Of a DNA stretch of 17,359 nucleotides, positions 5,424 to 13,289 are shown one piece after another. The translations under genes were made by a program, and so were the position numbers. Source of the DNA: JBHIBA01 sp046758845 (GTDB lineage Bacteria; UBA8248; JACPRG01; G963555815); NCBI GenBank assembly GCA_046758845.1, contig JBHIBA010000073.1, forward strand, positions 1-17,359, given 5' to 3'. The first letter of the stretch is position 1; every line of letters begins with the position of its first letter. The notes below the pieces were generated by a model. The model ran no database searches, had not been told where the DNA came from, and saw only the letters and a program-made list of their open reading frames with translations.

Positions 5424-7199
5424 GTGATTCGTCGGATACGTCAGAGTATGAGTGTGCTGTATTCACGCTTCTTATCAATGGATACAGCTTTGATCGTGGG
5501 CCTGGCCGTGGTTGTCGGCGTCGGCGCGGGTATGGGCGCCGTCGTCTTCCGTTGGCTGATTCAGTTCTTTGCTCGTGTTTCCTTTGGGGGGGGAAAAGTT
5601 CCCCTCGGATTCCTCGGCCAATACTACGTCATTCTGATCCCGGCGATCGGGGGCCTATTTGTGGGATTCCTGGTTTACTTCTTTGCCCGCGAGGCCAAAG
5701 GGCACGGCGTCCCTGAGGTTATGGAGGCTGTCGCGCTACGGCAGGGGCGGATTCGGCCGATTGTCGCCCTGATCAAAACCCTTGCCTCTTCCATCTGCAT
5801 CGGCAGCGGGGGGTCCGCCGGTCGGGAGGGACCTATCGTACAGATTGGCTCCGCCCTGGGCTCAACCTTGGGTCAGAAACTTAGGCTGTCGGGTGAGCGG
5901 ATTCGAACCCTGGTAGCTTGTGGGGCGGCCGGGGGTATCGCCGCGACGTTTAACGCGCCGATCGCGGGTGCAATCTTCGCAATGGAAGTGATCCTGGCTG
6001 AGCTCAGCGCGGGCTATTTTGCGGCTGTCATTATTTCTTCGGTCACTGCAAGCGCGATCAGCCGGGTCTTTTTGGGGGATCTCCCCGCTTTCCGGGTGCA
6101 GGTCTATGGTCTGGTCAGCCCGTGGGAACTCCTGCTGTATGCCGGCCTTGGCCTGCTTACTGCTTGTATCGCGTTCGCGTTTGTGTTCCTTCTCTACCGC
6201 ACGGAGGATCTCTTTGAGGGGTGGAGATTCCCTGAATACATCAAGCCGGCTGTGGGTGGGCTGGGCATCGGTTTGATCGGCCTATATTTCCCTCAAGTGT
6301 TCGGAGTCGGCTATGAGACCCTCGAGAAGATTTTGAGGAACGACATAACTGCCGTCCATTTGTTGCTTTTTCTTTTGGCTGCGAAGCTCGTGGCTACGTC
6401 GTTGACACTTGGCTCAGGGGGTTCAGGTGGAGTCTTCGCGCCCTCCTTGTTTATGGGAGCCATGCTGGGAGGCGCATTTGGTCTGGCGGTCCATACTTGG
6501 TTCCCCACGATCACGGCTCCGCCTGGAGCCTATGCGTTGGTGGGAATGGCCGCCTTGTTTGCGAGCGCCGCGCGGGCGCCCATGACCTCTGTGCTGATCC
6601 TCTTCGAGATGACGCGAGATTACGAAATCATCTTGCCTTTGGGCCTTGCCGTTGCAATCAGCACGGTTATCGGCCGCCTCCTCCAAACGGAGACAATTTA
6701 TACCTTCAAGCTGAAACGACGAGGCATCGAAATATCTGCTTTTAGGGACGTGAACTGGATGCGCACCATTAAGGTGGAAGAGGCAATGACCCCCAAATCC
6801 GAGCTTGTGACCGTATCCCCTGAAATGTCCGTTCGAGAACTGATCCCCCTCTTTCAACAAACGCATTCTCATGGTTTTGGCGTGGTCAACGGGGACGGTG
6901 AGTTTCTGGGTGTGGTTGCGCTTTCCGATGTAGAGCGAGCCGTGAAGGCGGGCGATTTGGAGCGAAAGGTGGGCGATATTTGCACCACTCAAGTCAGGTG
7001 TGTCTTTCCTGATCAAACACTCGAAGATGCCATCGCACATTTTGGGGCGATGGATGTCGGGCGAATTCCTGTCATATATCGCGGCAACCACCGCAGGCTG
7101 GTGGGAATGATTCGGCGACCCGACATCATCCGGGCGTACTCTCAAGCTTTTCTCAGTTCTCAGGGAAAAAAGCATCAGAACGACGCGGACTTGGATTGA
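5424..7199 (+). CDS. Second CLC family anion channel/antiporter with two CBS domains
   Basis: The product is 591 residues from GTG 5424. GAGAGGA lies immediately upstream, unusually close; the next in-frame ATG (5448) has no ribosome site, so the GTG is kept. Motifs in order: GHGVPE (93-98, Glu kept), GREGP with gating Glu E135, FAMEVI (185-190), GGVFAPSLF (335-343) and Y426. CBS domains lie at about 449-503 and 515-573. At the internal proton-gate position the residue after Glu is Val (V189), the 'EV' form also found in eukaryotic CLC channels, whereas the neighbouring paralogue has Glu-Glu. The two proteins are clearly diverged, not a recent duplication. Its codon use is visibly more A/T-tolerant than that of the minus-strand paralogue, hinting at separate origin. 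Channel versus antiporter and ion choice are undecided. Confidence 0.93.
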   Translation: MIRRIRQSMSVLYSRFLSMDTALIVGLAVVVGVGAGMGAVVFRWLIQFFARVSFGGGKVPLGFLGQYYVILIPAIGGLFVGFLVYFFAREAKGHGVPEVMEAVALRQGRIRPIVALIKTLASSICIGSGGSAGREGPIVQIGSALGSTLGQKLRLSGERIRTLVACGAAGGIAATFNAPIAGAIFAMEVILAELSAGYFAAVIISSVTASAISRVFLGDLPAFRVQVYGLVSPWELLLYAGLGLLTACIAFAFVFLLYRTEDLFEGWRFPEYIKPAVGGLGIGLIGLYFPQVFGVGYETLEKILRNDITAVHLLLFLLAAKLVATSLTLGSGGSGGVFAPSLFMGAMLGGAFGLAVHTWFPTITAPPGAYALVGMAALFASAARAPMTSVLILFEMTRDYEIILPLGLAVAISTVIGRLLQTETIYTFKLKRRGIEISAFRDVNWMRTIKVEEAMTPKSELVTVSPEMSVRELIPLFQQTHSHGFGVVNGDGEFLGVVALSDVERAVKAGDLERKVGDICTTQVRCVFPDQTLEDAIAHFGAMDVGRIPVIYRGNHRRLVGMIRRPDIIRAYSQAFLSSQGKKHQNDADLD

Positions 7200-7329
7200 G
7201 GGCGCAAAGCGTTCGGTTCGATGGTTTTCCCTCCACGCGCGGTCAAAGACCTTAAGCTAAAGGTTGCAAATGGGCCTCCAGGGGCGCAGCGGCAAGCAGC
7301 GGATGCACCAGCCGGAAAGACTCTCGCCC

Positions 7330-8532
7330 CTACTTCTTTCGGTGGGCGGCCTTGGCCGCCAAACGCCCGACGGCCGTCGCCACTCCGTCCACTTCTTCTT
7401 CCAGGTTCACGTAGTGAAGGGAGACGCGTACGCCGGGGGGATAGGCCGGAACCTCCCGGACCAGGATTCGCTCCTGGCGCAAAAGAGAGGAGACGACCTC
7501 CGAGGCCGGGAAAGAAGGAATTCGAAACGAAACCAAGCCTGAATGAGCGGGATTCCCGCGGGCGGGTCGAAAGCTGAGAAGCTCTAGATGGGGAATCTCC
7601 CGGAGCTGATCCGACAGGCGCCCGGCGAGAGACAGGATTCGGTCCTCAATGGCGGCGAGACCCAGCCGTAGGGCCTGCTCGGCGCCCACGGCGAGGCCGG
7701 CGAAAAGGGCGGTGCTTTTCGTAGCCAGCTCGAACCGGCGTCCGTCAGGGTAGGGGACATATGTGCCTGAGGCCAGGTCCTTTTTTTCCGCCGAATCGTA
7801 ACCCGCCCCGGGTAGGGGGAGTTTTTTTCGAAGGTCACGGCGGACGTAAAAAGCGCCCGTCCCCTGCGGGCCCATGAGCCATTTCTGCCCCGGATAGGCG
7901 TAAAAATCGCACTTGATGTCTCTCACACTGAAATCCAGCGCCCCGGCGGCCTGGGCTCCGTCCACCAAGAAGAGGACCCCCCGACTTTTGGCGATTTTGG
8001 CGACCTCCCGCAAGGGATACCGGTAACCGGAGAGCCAAGCGACGTGACTGATGCAGATCAGGCGCGTCTTTTGATTGATCCTGCTCAGAAGAGCTTTGAC
8101 AAAGTGGTCGTCGTCCCCGTCAATGGGTATCTGGTGGACTTTGACGCCGCACCGGTCCCGCAAGGCGAACCAGGGGAGGTATCCTCCGGGATGTTCCGCG
8201 TTTGAGATGATCACCTCATCGCCCCGCCTCCAATCCAGGATATGGGCGACGAGGTTGACCCCCGCTGTAGTATTGTCGGTGAGGGTGATCTCATCGGCGC
8301 CGGACCCGATGACCTCGCCCAGTAGCCGGCGCGCGTGGTCCAGCAGGGCGTCGCGGCGGGCTTTTACCTCGGGATGGAAGGGGCCGAATCGGCTCTCCCT
8401 CTCCAGCGTTTCCTGGATGGCCTTCAGGACGGGACGGGGGGACGGTCCACTGTACCCCCAGTTCATGCAGACGTGGCGCTCCATGATGGGCATTTGACGC
8501 CTCAGGCGCAGGACTTCTTTTCTTTCGATCAT
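7330..8532 (-). CDS. PLP-dependent class V aminotransferase / epimerase-like enzyme
   Basis: The product is 400 residues from ATG 8532 (minus), preceded by a good GGGAGG about five bases upstream. It has the fold type I layout of the NifS/CefD superfamily. NTTAGVN (87-93) is the phosphate-binding region, H114 in AEHPGGYLPW is the residue stacking on the cofactor, D191 and Q194 in VDGAQ contact the PLP ring, and K217 in PGQKWLMGPQGTG is the Schiff-base lysine. I see no conserved Cys on a C-terminal mobile loop as in cysteine desulfurases; the only Cys residues are C22, C128, C160 and C208. An isopenicillin-N-epimerase-like or related lyase/aminotransferase role is therefore more likely than sulfur mobilisation. 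The substrate is unknown. It converges with the second CLC gene, with 130 bp between them, and has no operon partner in the window. Confidence 0.85.
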   Translation of the reverse strand: MIERKEVLRLRRQMPIMERHVCMNWGYSGPSPRPVLKAIQETLERESRFGPFHPEVKARRDALLDHARRLLGEVIGSGADEITLTDNTTAGVNLVAHILDWRRGDEVIISNAEHPGGYLPWFALRDRCGVKVHQIPIDGDDDHFVKALLSRINQKTRLICISHVAWLSGYRYPLREVAKIAKSRGVLFLVDGAQAAGALDFSVRDIKCDFYAYPGQKWLMGPQGTGAFYVRRDLRKKLPLPGAGYDSAEKKDLASGTYVPYPDGRRFELATKSTALFAGLAVGAEQALRLGLAAIEDRILSLAGRLSDQLREIPHLELLSFRPARGNPAHSGLVSFRIPSFPASEVVSSLLRQERILVREVPAYPPGVRVSLHYVNLEEEVDGVATAVGRLAAKAAHRKK

Positions 8533-8754
8533 TGAACCTCCCGGCCGACGAGGGATTGCAGATTCTCAATGAAGCGGCGCTTCCTCGCTTCCTTTTCTCA
8601 TGCCGGGGCCGAAGGATCAAAGGGTGGAAACACTCAAGTTCAAATTATTTCCACTGTTTATCTGCTCTTCCTTCTTTCTGGTAATGATCTATTTTAATTC
8701 TGCCCCACTTTTCTGCTAGCCTAAGCATGTAAAGCCTAAAAGGGAGAGGTGCCT

Positions 8755-8967
8755 GTGTCGAAACCAAAGGCCGAAGAGACCCGCTATAGCCTAGAGGCGG
8801 TTGATTGGATGGATTCTGTTTGGAACCGGTTCTACGACGTCTGGCTGGAACTCGCGACCAAACATGCAGAAGTACGTCGTTCCAGTTTAGTTATGCCTGA
8901 GGATGTGAAAGAGACACTCCAAGATGCGATCAATGCTCTTTTAAAGACTGATTCGGAATCTAGTTAG
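8755..8967 (+). CDS. Small soluble protein of unknown function, low G+C
   Basis: The product is 70 residues. I chose GTG 8755 because AGGGAGAGG (8741-8749) sits at correct spacing; a GTG at 8749 overlaps that site. The protein appears all-helical: a Trp/Tyr-rich helix (YSLEAVDWMDSVWNRFYDVWLELATKH), a turn (RRSSLVMPED) and a short helix (VKETLQDAINALL). The pattern of a long helix, a basic loop, then P-E-D-V and a short helix recalls the second half of a histone fold, but it is too short and too weak to claim. It is followed after 14 bases by a small membrane protein gene and is probably cotranscribed. Base composition here is well below that of the flanking genes. I do not recognise the family. 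Confidence 0.6.
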   Translation: MSKPKAEETRYSLEAVDWMDSVWNRFYDVWLELATKHAEVRRSSLVMPEDVKETLQDAINALLKTDSESS

Positions 8968-8981
8968 GATATAGAATTCCA

Positions 8982-9500
8982 ATGAGTCGCCCACCGAGCG
9001 TTCAAGAAATCCTTCCAGAGGGGTGGGATATCACTAAACATGGCATGGAGGCCTGGGCCACTGAGGTAGACAAATTTGAAGATGCTCTTTTCGGTGCGAC
9101 GATGGCAAAAACGAAGAGCCGGGGCTCGAAATCTCTTGACGCACCAGAGATTCAGGAGGCAAGCCGATTTCTCCTAGTGGGGCTGCCGATACCACAGTGG
9201 AAAAGGGTGCTCAGAATATCGATGGCTTTGGTCTATGTTGCCGGAGGATGGTTTTTCCGCCAAGCGCTTCGAGAGGGAATTAGTCATCAAGAGTTTGTAA
9301 TGTTCCTTGTTGGAGGAATCTTTCTTCGTCATCCTAGCTGCAATCCTTCAAGAAACTGTCCTTCGATAACACGTTTTCCATCCAGAAATTTCGGCGGCCG
9401 GTTTCGAGGCCGCAGGGTATTTCCTAGCTCAACCCAACCAATCTCAAATGCCCTCCGCAAAATTTCCCTCCCACAACCCCTCCGAGAAATTCTCCCCTGA
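8982..9500 (+). CDS. Small membrane protein, C-terminus probably frameshifted
   Basis: As written the frame gives 172 residues from ATG 8982. Residues 1-68 are soluble and helical; they include KSRGSKSLDAPEIQEASRFLL, which echoes the R-S-x-L-x-x-PEDVKE motif of the gene upstream. A membrane helix follows at about 78-95 (VLRISMALVYVAGGWFF), then a second begins at 105-115 (EFVMFLVGGIFL). At position 9327 the sequence abruptly becomes Arg, Pro and Ser-rich. Shifting by one base at 9327-9328 continues the helix as VILAAILQETVLR and stops at TAA 9367-9369, giving a natural 128-residue protein. I infer a one-base frameshift (mutation or sequencing error) and treat residues after 115 as probably not native. 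No family is recognised. Confidence 0.5.
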   Translation: MSRPPSVQEILPEGWDITKHGMEAWATEVDKFEDALFGATMAKTKSRGSKSLDAPEIQEASRFLLVGLPIPQWKRVLRISMALVYVAGGWFFRQALREGISHQEFVMFLVGGIFLRHPSCNPSRNCPSITRFPSRNFGGRFRGRRVFPSSTQPISNALRKISLPQPLREILP

Positions 9501-9507
9501 ACCCGTC

Positions 9508-9537
9508 TTGATTGCTCCAGTGCGCCCAACGTAGAAT
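9508..9537 (+). promoter_or_regulatory. Candidate sigma70-type promoter of the repair gene run
   Basis: TTGATT (9508-9513) is followed after 18 bases by TAGAAT (9532-9537). The predicted start near 9544 lies about 26 bases before ATG 9570. Both boxes are close to consensus and the site is directly upstream of five tightly packed plus-strand genes. I see no LexA-type operator around it. Confidence 0.5.
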
Positions 9538-9569
9538 GAGCCGTCCCTGCCCCGATGGGTTAGTAATTG

Positions 9570-10739
9570 ATGGCCGAAAAACTCGCTCAAGGCGTGACCT
9601 TTCTTCACACGGCTGACCTGCATCTCGGGCGCCCATTCGACGCCCTCTCCCCCAGTGCGGAAGTGCGCCGGGAGGACCTGCGCGCCACCTTCCGCCGAAT
9701 GGTCGAGCGGGCGATCCAGGAACCCGTGGACCTTTTTCTGGTGGCGGGCGACCTGTTCGACTCCCCCTGTCCCCCTCCGGCCGACCGGGAAGCGGCCCGG
9801 GACGGCTTTCGACGTCTCATAGAGGCCGGAATTCACTGCTTCGCGATCCCCGGAAACCATGACTTCTTCATTCCGGGGGGGGTATGGTCCGAGTTAGAGG
9901 CCGCCGGAGTGGCCGTCTTTGCGCGGCCCCGCCTGGAGCTGAGAGCCTTGCCGAAGTTGGGCGTGAAGGTTTGCGGGATGGCCTATGACCGGGAGCGCCC
10001 GAAGGCCAGGCCCCTGGCAAACCTTGTGGCGGGCGACGCCGAGCCGGGCGAATGGGGCATTTTTCTCTTCCACGGGTCCCTCGATACCATCGGCGAAGGA
10101 TACGATGATGCCCCCTTCAGCGAGGCCGAGATCGCACGGCTTCCTTTCCAATATGTCGCCCTCGGCCATTATCACGGTTGCCGGGAGATCGGGCGGCGCC
10201 CGCTGGCGGCCTATCCCGGCTCACCCGAAGGGCTGGGGATGAATCCTCGGGAAACCGGCGAGCGCCGCTTTCTCTTGGGCCGGCTGGAAGCTTGCGAAGA
10301 CGAAACAGCCGTCCGTCTCCGGAAGGAGGCGGCAAGCCAGCGGAGGATCGAGATCAAGGAGATCGATCTCTCCCAATATTCGGAGCCGGAGAGTTTGTTC
10401 GACGCCGTCCGGAACGCGGCGGGGCCGGACGACCTTCTCGGTGTGCGCTTTTCCGGCGTCGCCTCGCCGGAGGTCTGGGAGGCCGCCGAGGAGCTGGAAG
10501 AGCGCTTTTCGGGGACCTTCTTCCATCTCCGGGTTGACCGGAGGGACGCGGCCGCTCCCGGGGAAATACCGGATGACGACCGTTTCATCCTGGGCCGATT
10601 CTGCAACAAGCTTCGGGCCAGGATGCAGAAGGCCCACGGCGAAGAGCGGGCGGTCCTGGAGACGGCGTTGCGCCTGGGACTGGCGGACGCGAACCGGTCG
10701 AAGTCTTCATCGCCTTTCCTTCCCACGTCCGTTTCATGA
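9570..10739 (+). CDS. SbcD/Mre11-type DNA repair nuclease (YhaO-like)
   Basis: The product is 389 residues from ATG 9570 (a TTG one codon upstream is possible). It is a calcineurin-like metallophosphoesterase with the full metal-binding set: D16 and H18 in HTADLHLGRP, D61 in VAGDLFD, N97-H98 in PGNHDFF, H169 in FLFHGS, and H200 and H202 in LGHYHG. Such enzymes degrade or open DNA ends as Mn-dependent nucleases together with a Rad50-like ATPase. The next gene encodes exactly that partner and overlaps by ATGA. The C-terminal third (EAAEELEERFSGTFFHLRVD and on) is the capping and ATPase-binding region. The last ~20 residues are Ser-rich and probably disordered. Size and partner suggest the YhaO/SbcD branch; a purely structural role is unlikely with all ligands kept. 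Confidence 0.88.
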   Translation: MAEKLAQGVTFLHTADLHLGRPFDALSPSAEVRREDLRATFRRMVERAIQEPVDLFLVAGDLFDSPCPPPADREAARDGFRRLIEAGIHCFAIPGNHDFFIPGGVWSELEAAGVAVFARPRLELRALPKLGVKVCGMAYDRERPKARPLANLVAGDAEPGEWGIFLFHGSLDTIGEGYDDAPFSEAEIARLPFQYVALGHYHGCREIGRRPLAAYPGSPEGLGMNPRETGERRFLLGRLEACEDETAVRLRKEAASQRRIEIKEIDLSQYSEPESLFDAVRNAAGPDDLLGVRFSGVASPEVWEAAEELEERFSGTFFHLRVDRRDAAAPGEIPDDDRFILGRFCNKLRARMQKAHGEERAVLETALRLGLADANRSKSSSPFLPTSVS

Positions 10740-13270
10740 AAATCCTGGCCCTGGAAGTTTCGGGCGTCCGAGTCTACCGGGAGTTCCGGCGGGTTGAGTT
10801 CTCGTCCGGACTCAACGTCTTCGTGGGGCCGAACCGGGCGGGGAAAACGAGTCTGGCGGACGCCCTGGGCGCGGCCCTTTACGGCGTGGAGCGGGCGCGG
10901 TCGAGTCCCCTCGGCAAGACAGACCTTCGGTCCTGGGCCCAAGAGGGCGAGTCGAACGCAGCGGAGTTTCGGACGGCCGTCGAGGTGGAGACGGGCGAAG
11001 AACGCTTCCGGCTGGAGCGCGACCTGAACGCCGGCCGGGCACGGTTGCTTGTGCCCGAGGGCGACGGGTGGCGGCTGCGGACGGCCGATGTCCAGGCGGT
11101 CGCGGCCGCCGTGAAAAAGATCACGGGGATCGACCGGGGCGACCTTTTTCTGGCCACGGCCTACCTGCGCCAGGGGGATCTGGCCCGCATCGCGGAGGGA
11201 AATAACCTCATCCGGATGGGCGAGATCCTCCGGGGGATCGTCTCGGGCATCCCACAGGCGGACGTCTCGGAAATTCTCGCCAGGCTGCGCTCCGCCCAAA
11301 GGGACGTCAAATCCGAGGGTGGAACGGGCTACCGGCCGGTAAACCCCCGGGAGTACGACCGGCTGGTTCAGGAGCGCGAGAGGGTCCAGCAGAGGATTTC
11401 CGAGACGGAGGAAACCTGCCGAATCGTCCTGTCGCTATCCGAGCGGAAAGCCGAATTGGAAGAAGAGATCCCCGAGGACCAGCGCCGCTTGGAGGAGGTC
11501 CACGCCCTCCTGGAGCGTTGGGAACGGAAGACCCGTGTCGATAGGGAAGCGGCCGCTGCGGATGTGGAAGCGGACTCTCTGAGCCGCCGTCTTCGCCGTC
11601 TGAGGGAGGTCCGGGAGGAACTGAAACTGGCCCAGGATGGGTTGCGGGAGATGGGAGACACCGAGGGACTGCTTGAGGCCGTAACCGGATCTCTTCCTAA
11701 GCTGCGTGCCCGGCGAGAGGCAGCGGAGAGGCGGTCGGCCGAGCTTCGTCGGGAGGTCGCCCGGCTCCGGGAAGAGAGACAGGCCCTGGTGGAGGAGGTC
11801 TCCGGCCTGGAGGTGTTCGGAAACCACGCCCAAGCCATCGAGGAGCAGCTCCCCTTATGGGAAGAGGCTGTGCGGGAGAAGGCTCGCGCCCAACGGAGAG
11901 AGGGCCCGGCGATGGCGGGTTTCGGGGCTGTTCCCTCGTGGGGAAAGATCTCCCTGGCCTTTGTGCTCTTCCTCGTGGTTTTCGGAACGCCCTTCATCTA
12001 TCGGGCCGTAAGCGGCGATTTGCCTCTATATCTTTTTGCCTTTTTCGGTCTCGCTTTCCCGGTCCTGTTGTGGGCGGTCTTGCTGCTCAATCGCCGCCTC
12101 CTCAGCGCTCTCCGCCTGGGGGTTGCAAGCACTGAGGCGGGAGGGACGGCTATCGAGTCCGGTGAAGCGGAACCCGGGGAAGACCCCCAGGAGAGCATCG
12201 CGACCCTTTTCCGAACACTCGGTGTTGAAGGCGCCGAGGGGGCCCGCGCCGGCCTTCGCAAATTCCGCGATAGGCTGCCCGGCCTGAAGTCCTCGGAGGA
12301 TCTTTGCCGCCGGGCCGGGGAAGAGCTTGAGGAAGCTGAGGGGCGTTTGAGGGCGCTGGCAGGGGAAATTCAGGGGGGCCTCCGCCGCCTCGGTGTGGAC
12401 AATGAGGATGCCCTTCACAAGCGGAACAACCGTGCACAGGAGTTGCTCAGGCGTAGGGAAGACTCGACGGCCCGTGAAAGGGAAATTCTGGCGGAGGGAT
12501 CGGAGCAGGAATTGGCGGCCCGACTGGATGAGGCGGATCGGCGCCGGCGGGACCTGAGGCGGGAGGCGAAGGAGGAGGGCTTTGACCTTTTGAATCCTTC
12601 GGCCGCCGAGGTCGAACAGTGGCGCCGAGAGGAGGTCTCTCTGGCCGAACGGGTCGAATCGGGCCGAACGGAACACATCCGCATCCGGGCCCGGCTCGAA
12701 GAGAAGATGGGCGATGGGATTGTTTCGGTTGAGACGTTGGGGGAGCAACTCCAGGAGATTGACGACCGCTTGAATGAGCTCGACATCCTCTACCGAGCCT
12801 ACGGGGTTGCGGTGGAGACCCTGGAGGAGGCGGCTCAGGAGCTGGAGGATTCCTATCTTCCCCGGCTTCAGGGAGCCGCCCAGGGCCATTTCCGCTCCGT
12901 CGTCGGCCAGGATTTCGGCGTGGACCTGACCAGCGGGTGGCCGGCCGTGACGGTCGCCCTGCCGGAGCACCAGGTCGAACCCCGAAACCTGAGCCGCGGG
13001 ACTGCCGATCAGCTCTACCTGGCATTGCGCGCCGCCTGCCTCGAACTGCTGGGCGGCGAAGAGCCGCTCCCCCTGATCCTGGATGACCCTTTCGTTCACT
13101 ACGACGATGCGTCCCGCCGCAGAGCGCTCACTTGGCTTCGCCGAATGGCCGCGCGGACGCAGGTCATATTCCTGGCCGCCCGAGAGGAGTACGCCGACTG
13201 GGCCGAGCGCACGGCCGGAGAGAGGGAAGCCCGCGTCTTCAGGCTGGGCTCCCAGGGGATGGAGAGTTGA
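10736..13270 (+). CDS. Rad50/SbcC-like ATPase with membrane hairpin (YhaN-like)
   Basis: The product is 844 residues from ATG 10736, overlapping the nuclease stop. ABC-type SMC motifs are present: Walker A GPNRAGKT (31-38), Q-loop YLRQGD (143-148), signature LSRGT (752-756), Walker B LILDDP (780-785) with the HYDD loop. Between about 205 and 390 and again 490-705 lie long Glu/Arg-rich coiled coils. Where Rad50/SbcC carries a CXXC zinc hook, this protein has no such pair (Cys only at 228, 524, 768). Instead it has two hydrophobic helices at about 404-422 and 430-452, ending NRRLL. It is therefore probably anchored in the membrane at the coiled-coil tip. Partner of the upstream nuclease; likely acts on DNA ends. 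I believe the YhaN family shares this trait but could not check. Confidence 0.85.
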   Translation: MKILALEVSGVRVYREFRRVEFSSGLNVFVGPNRAGKTSLADALGAALYGVERARSSPLGKTDLRSWAQEGESNAAEFRTAVEVETGEERFRLERDLNAGRARLLVPEGDGWRLRTADVQAVAAAVKKITGIDRGDLFLATAYLRQGDLARIAEGNNLIRMGEILRGIVSGIPQADVSEILARLRSAQRDVKSEGGTGYRPVNPREYDRLVQERERVQQRISETEETCRIVLSLSERKAELEEEIPEDQRRLEEVHALLERWERKTRVDREAAAADVEADSLSRRLRRLREVREELKLAQDGLREMGDTEGLLEAVTGSLPKLRARREAAERRSAELRREVARLREERQALVEEVSGLEVFGNHAQAIEEQLPLWEEAVREKARAQRREGPAMAGFGAVPSWGKISLAFVLFLVVFGTPFIYRAVSGDLPLYLFAFFGLAFPVLLWAVLLLNRRLLSALRLGVASTEAGGTAIESGEAEPGEDPQESIATLFRTLGVEGAEGARAGLRKFRDRLPGLKSSEDLCRRAGEELEEAEGRLRALAGEIQGGLRRLGVDNEDALHKRNNRAQELLRRREDSTAREREILAEGSEQELAARLDEADRRRRDLRREAKEEGFDLLNPSAAEVEQWRREEVSLAERVESGRTEHIRIRARLEEKMGDGIVSVETLGEQLQEIDDRLNELDILYRAYGVAVETLEEAAQELEDSYLPRLQGAAQGHFRSVVGQDFGVDLTSGWPAVTVALPEHQVEPRNLSRGTADQLYLALRAACLELLGGEEPLPLILDDPFVHYDDASRRRALTWLRRMAARTQVIFLAAREEYADWAERTAGEREARVFRLGSQGMES

Positions 13271-13289
13271 GGAGCTCGGGATCCACTCG

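Noticed and set aside
7330..8532. Calling the class V aminotransferase a SufS/IscS cysteine desulfurase.
   Set aside because: No Cys is present in the C-terminal region where the persulfide-forming residue should be, and no suf/isc genes are nearby.
8755..8967. Bacterial histone call for the 70-residue protein.
   Set aside because: Only the last half loosely recalls a histone fold; the Trp-rich N-terminal helix and lack of the typical basic residues make the claim unsupported.
10211..11299. A 362-residue minus-strand frame across the nuclease/ATPase junction.
   Set aside because: Antisense to two genes with intact catalytic motifs; its product is Arg/Ser/Pro-rich without domains.
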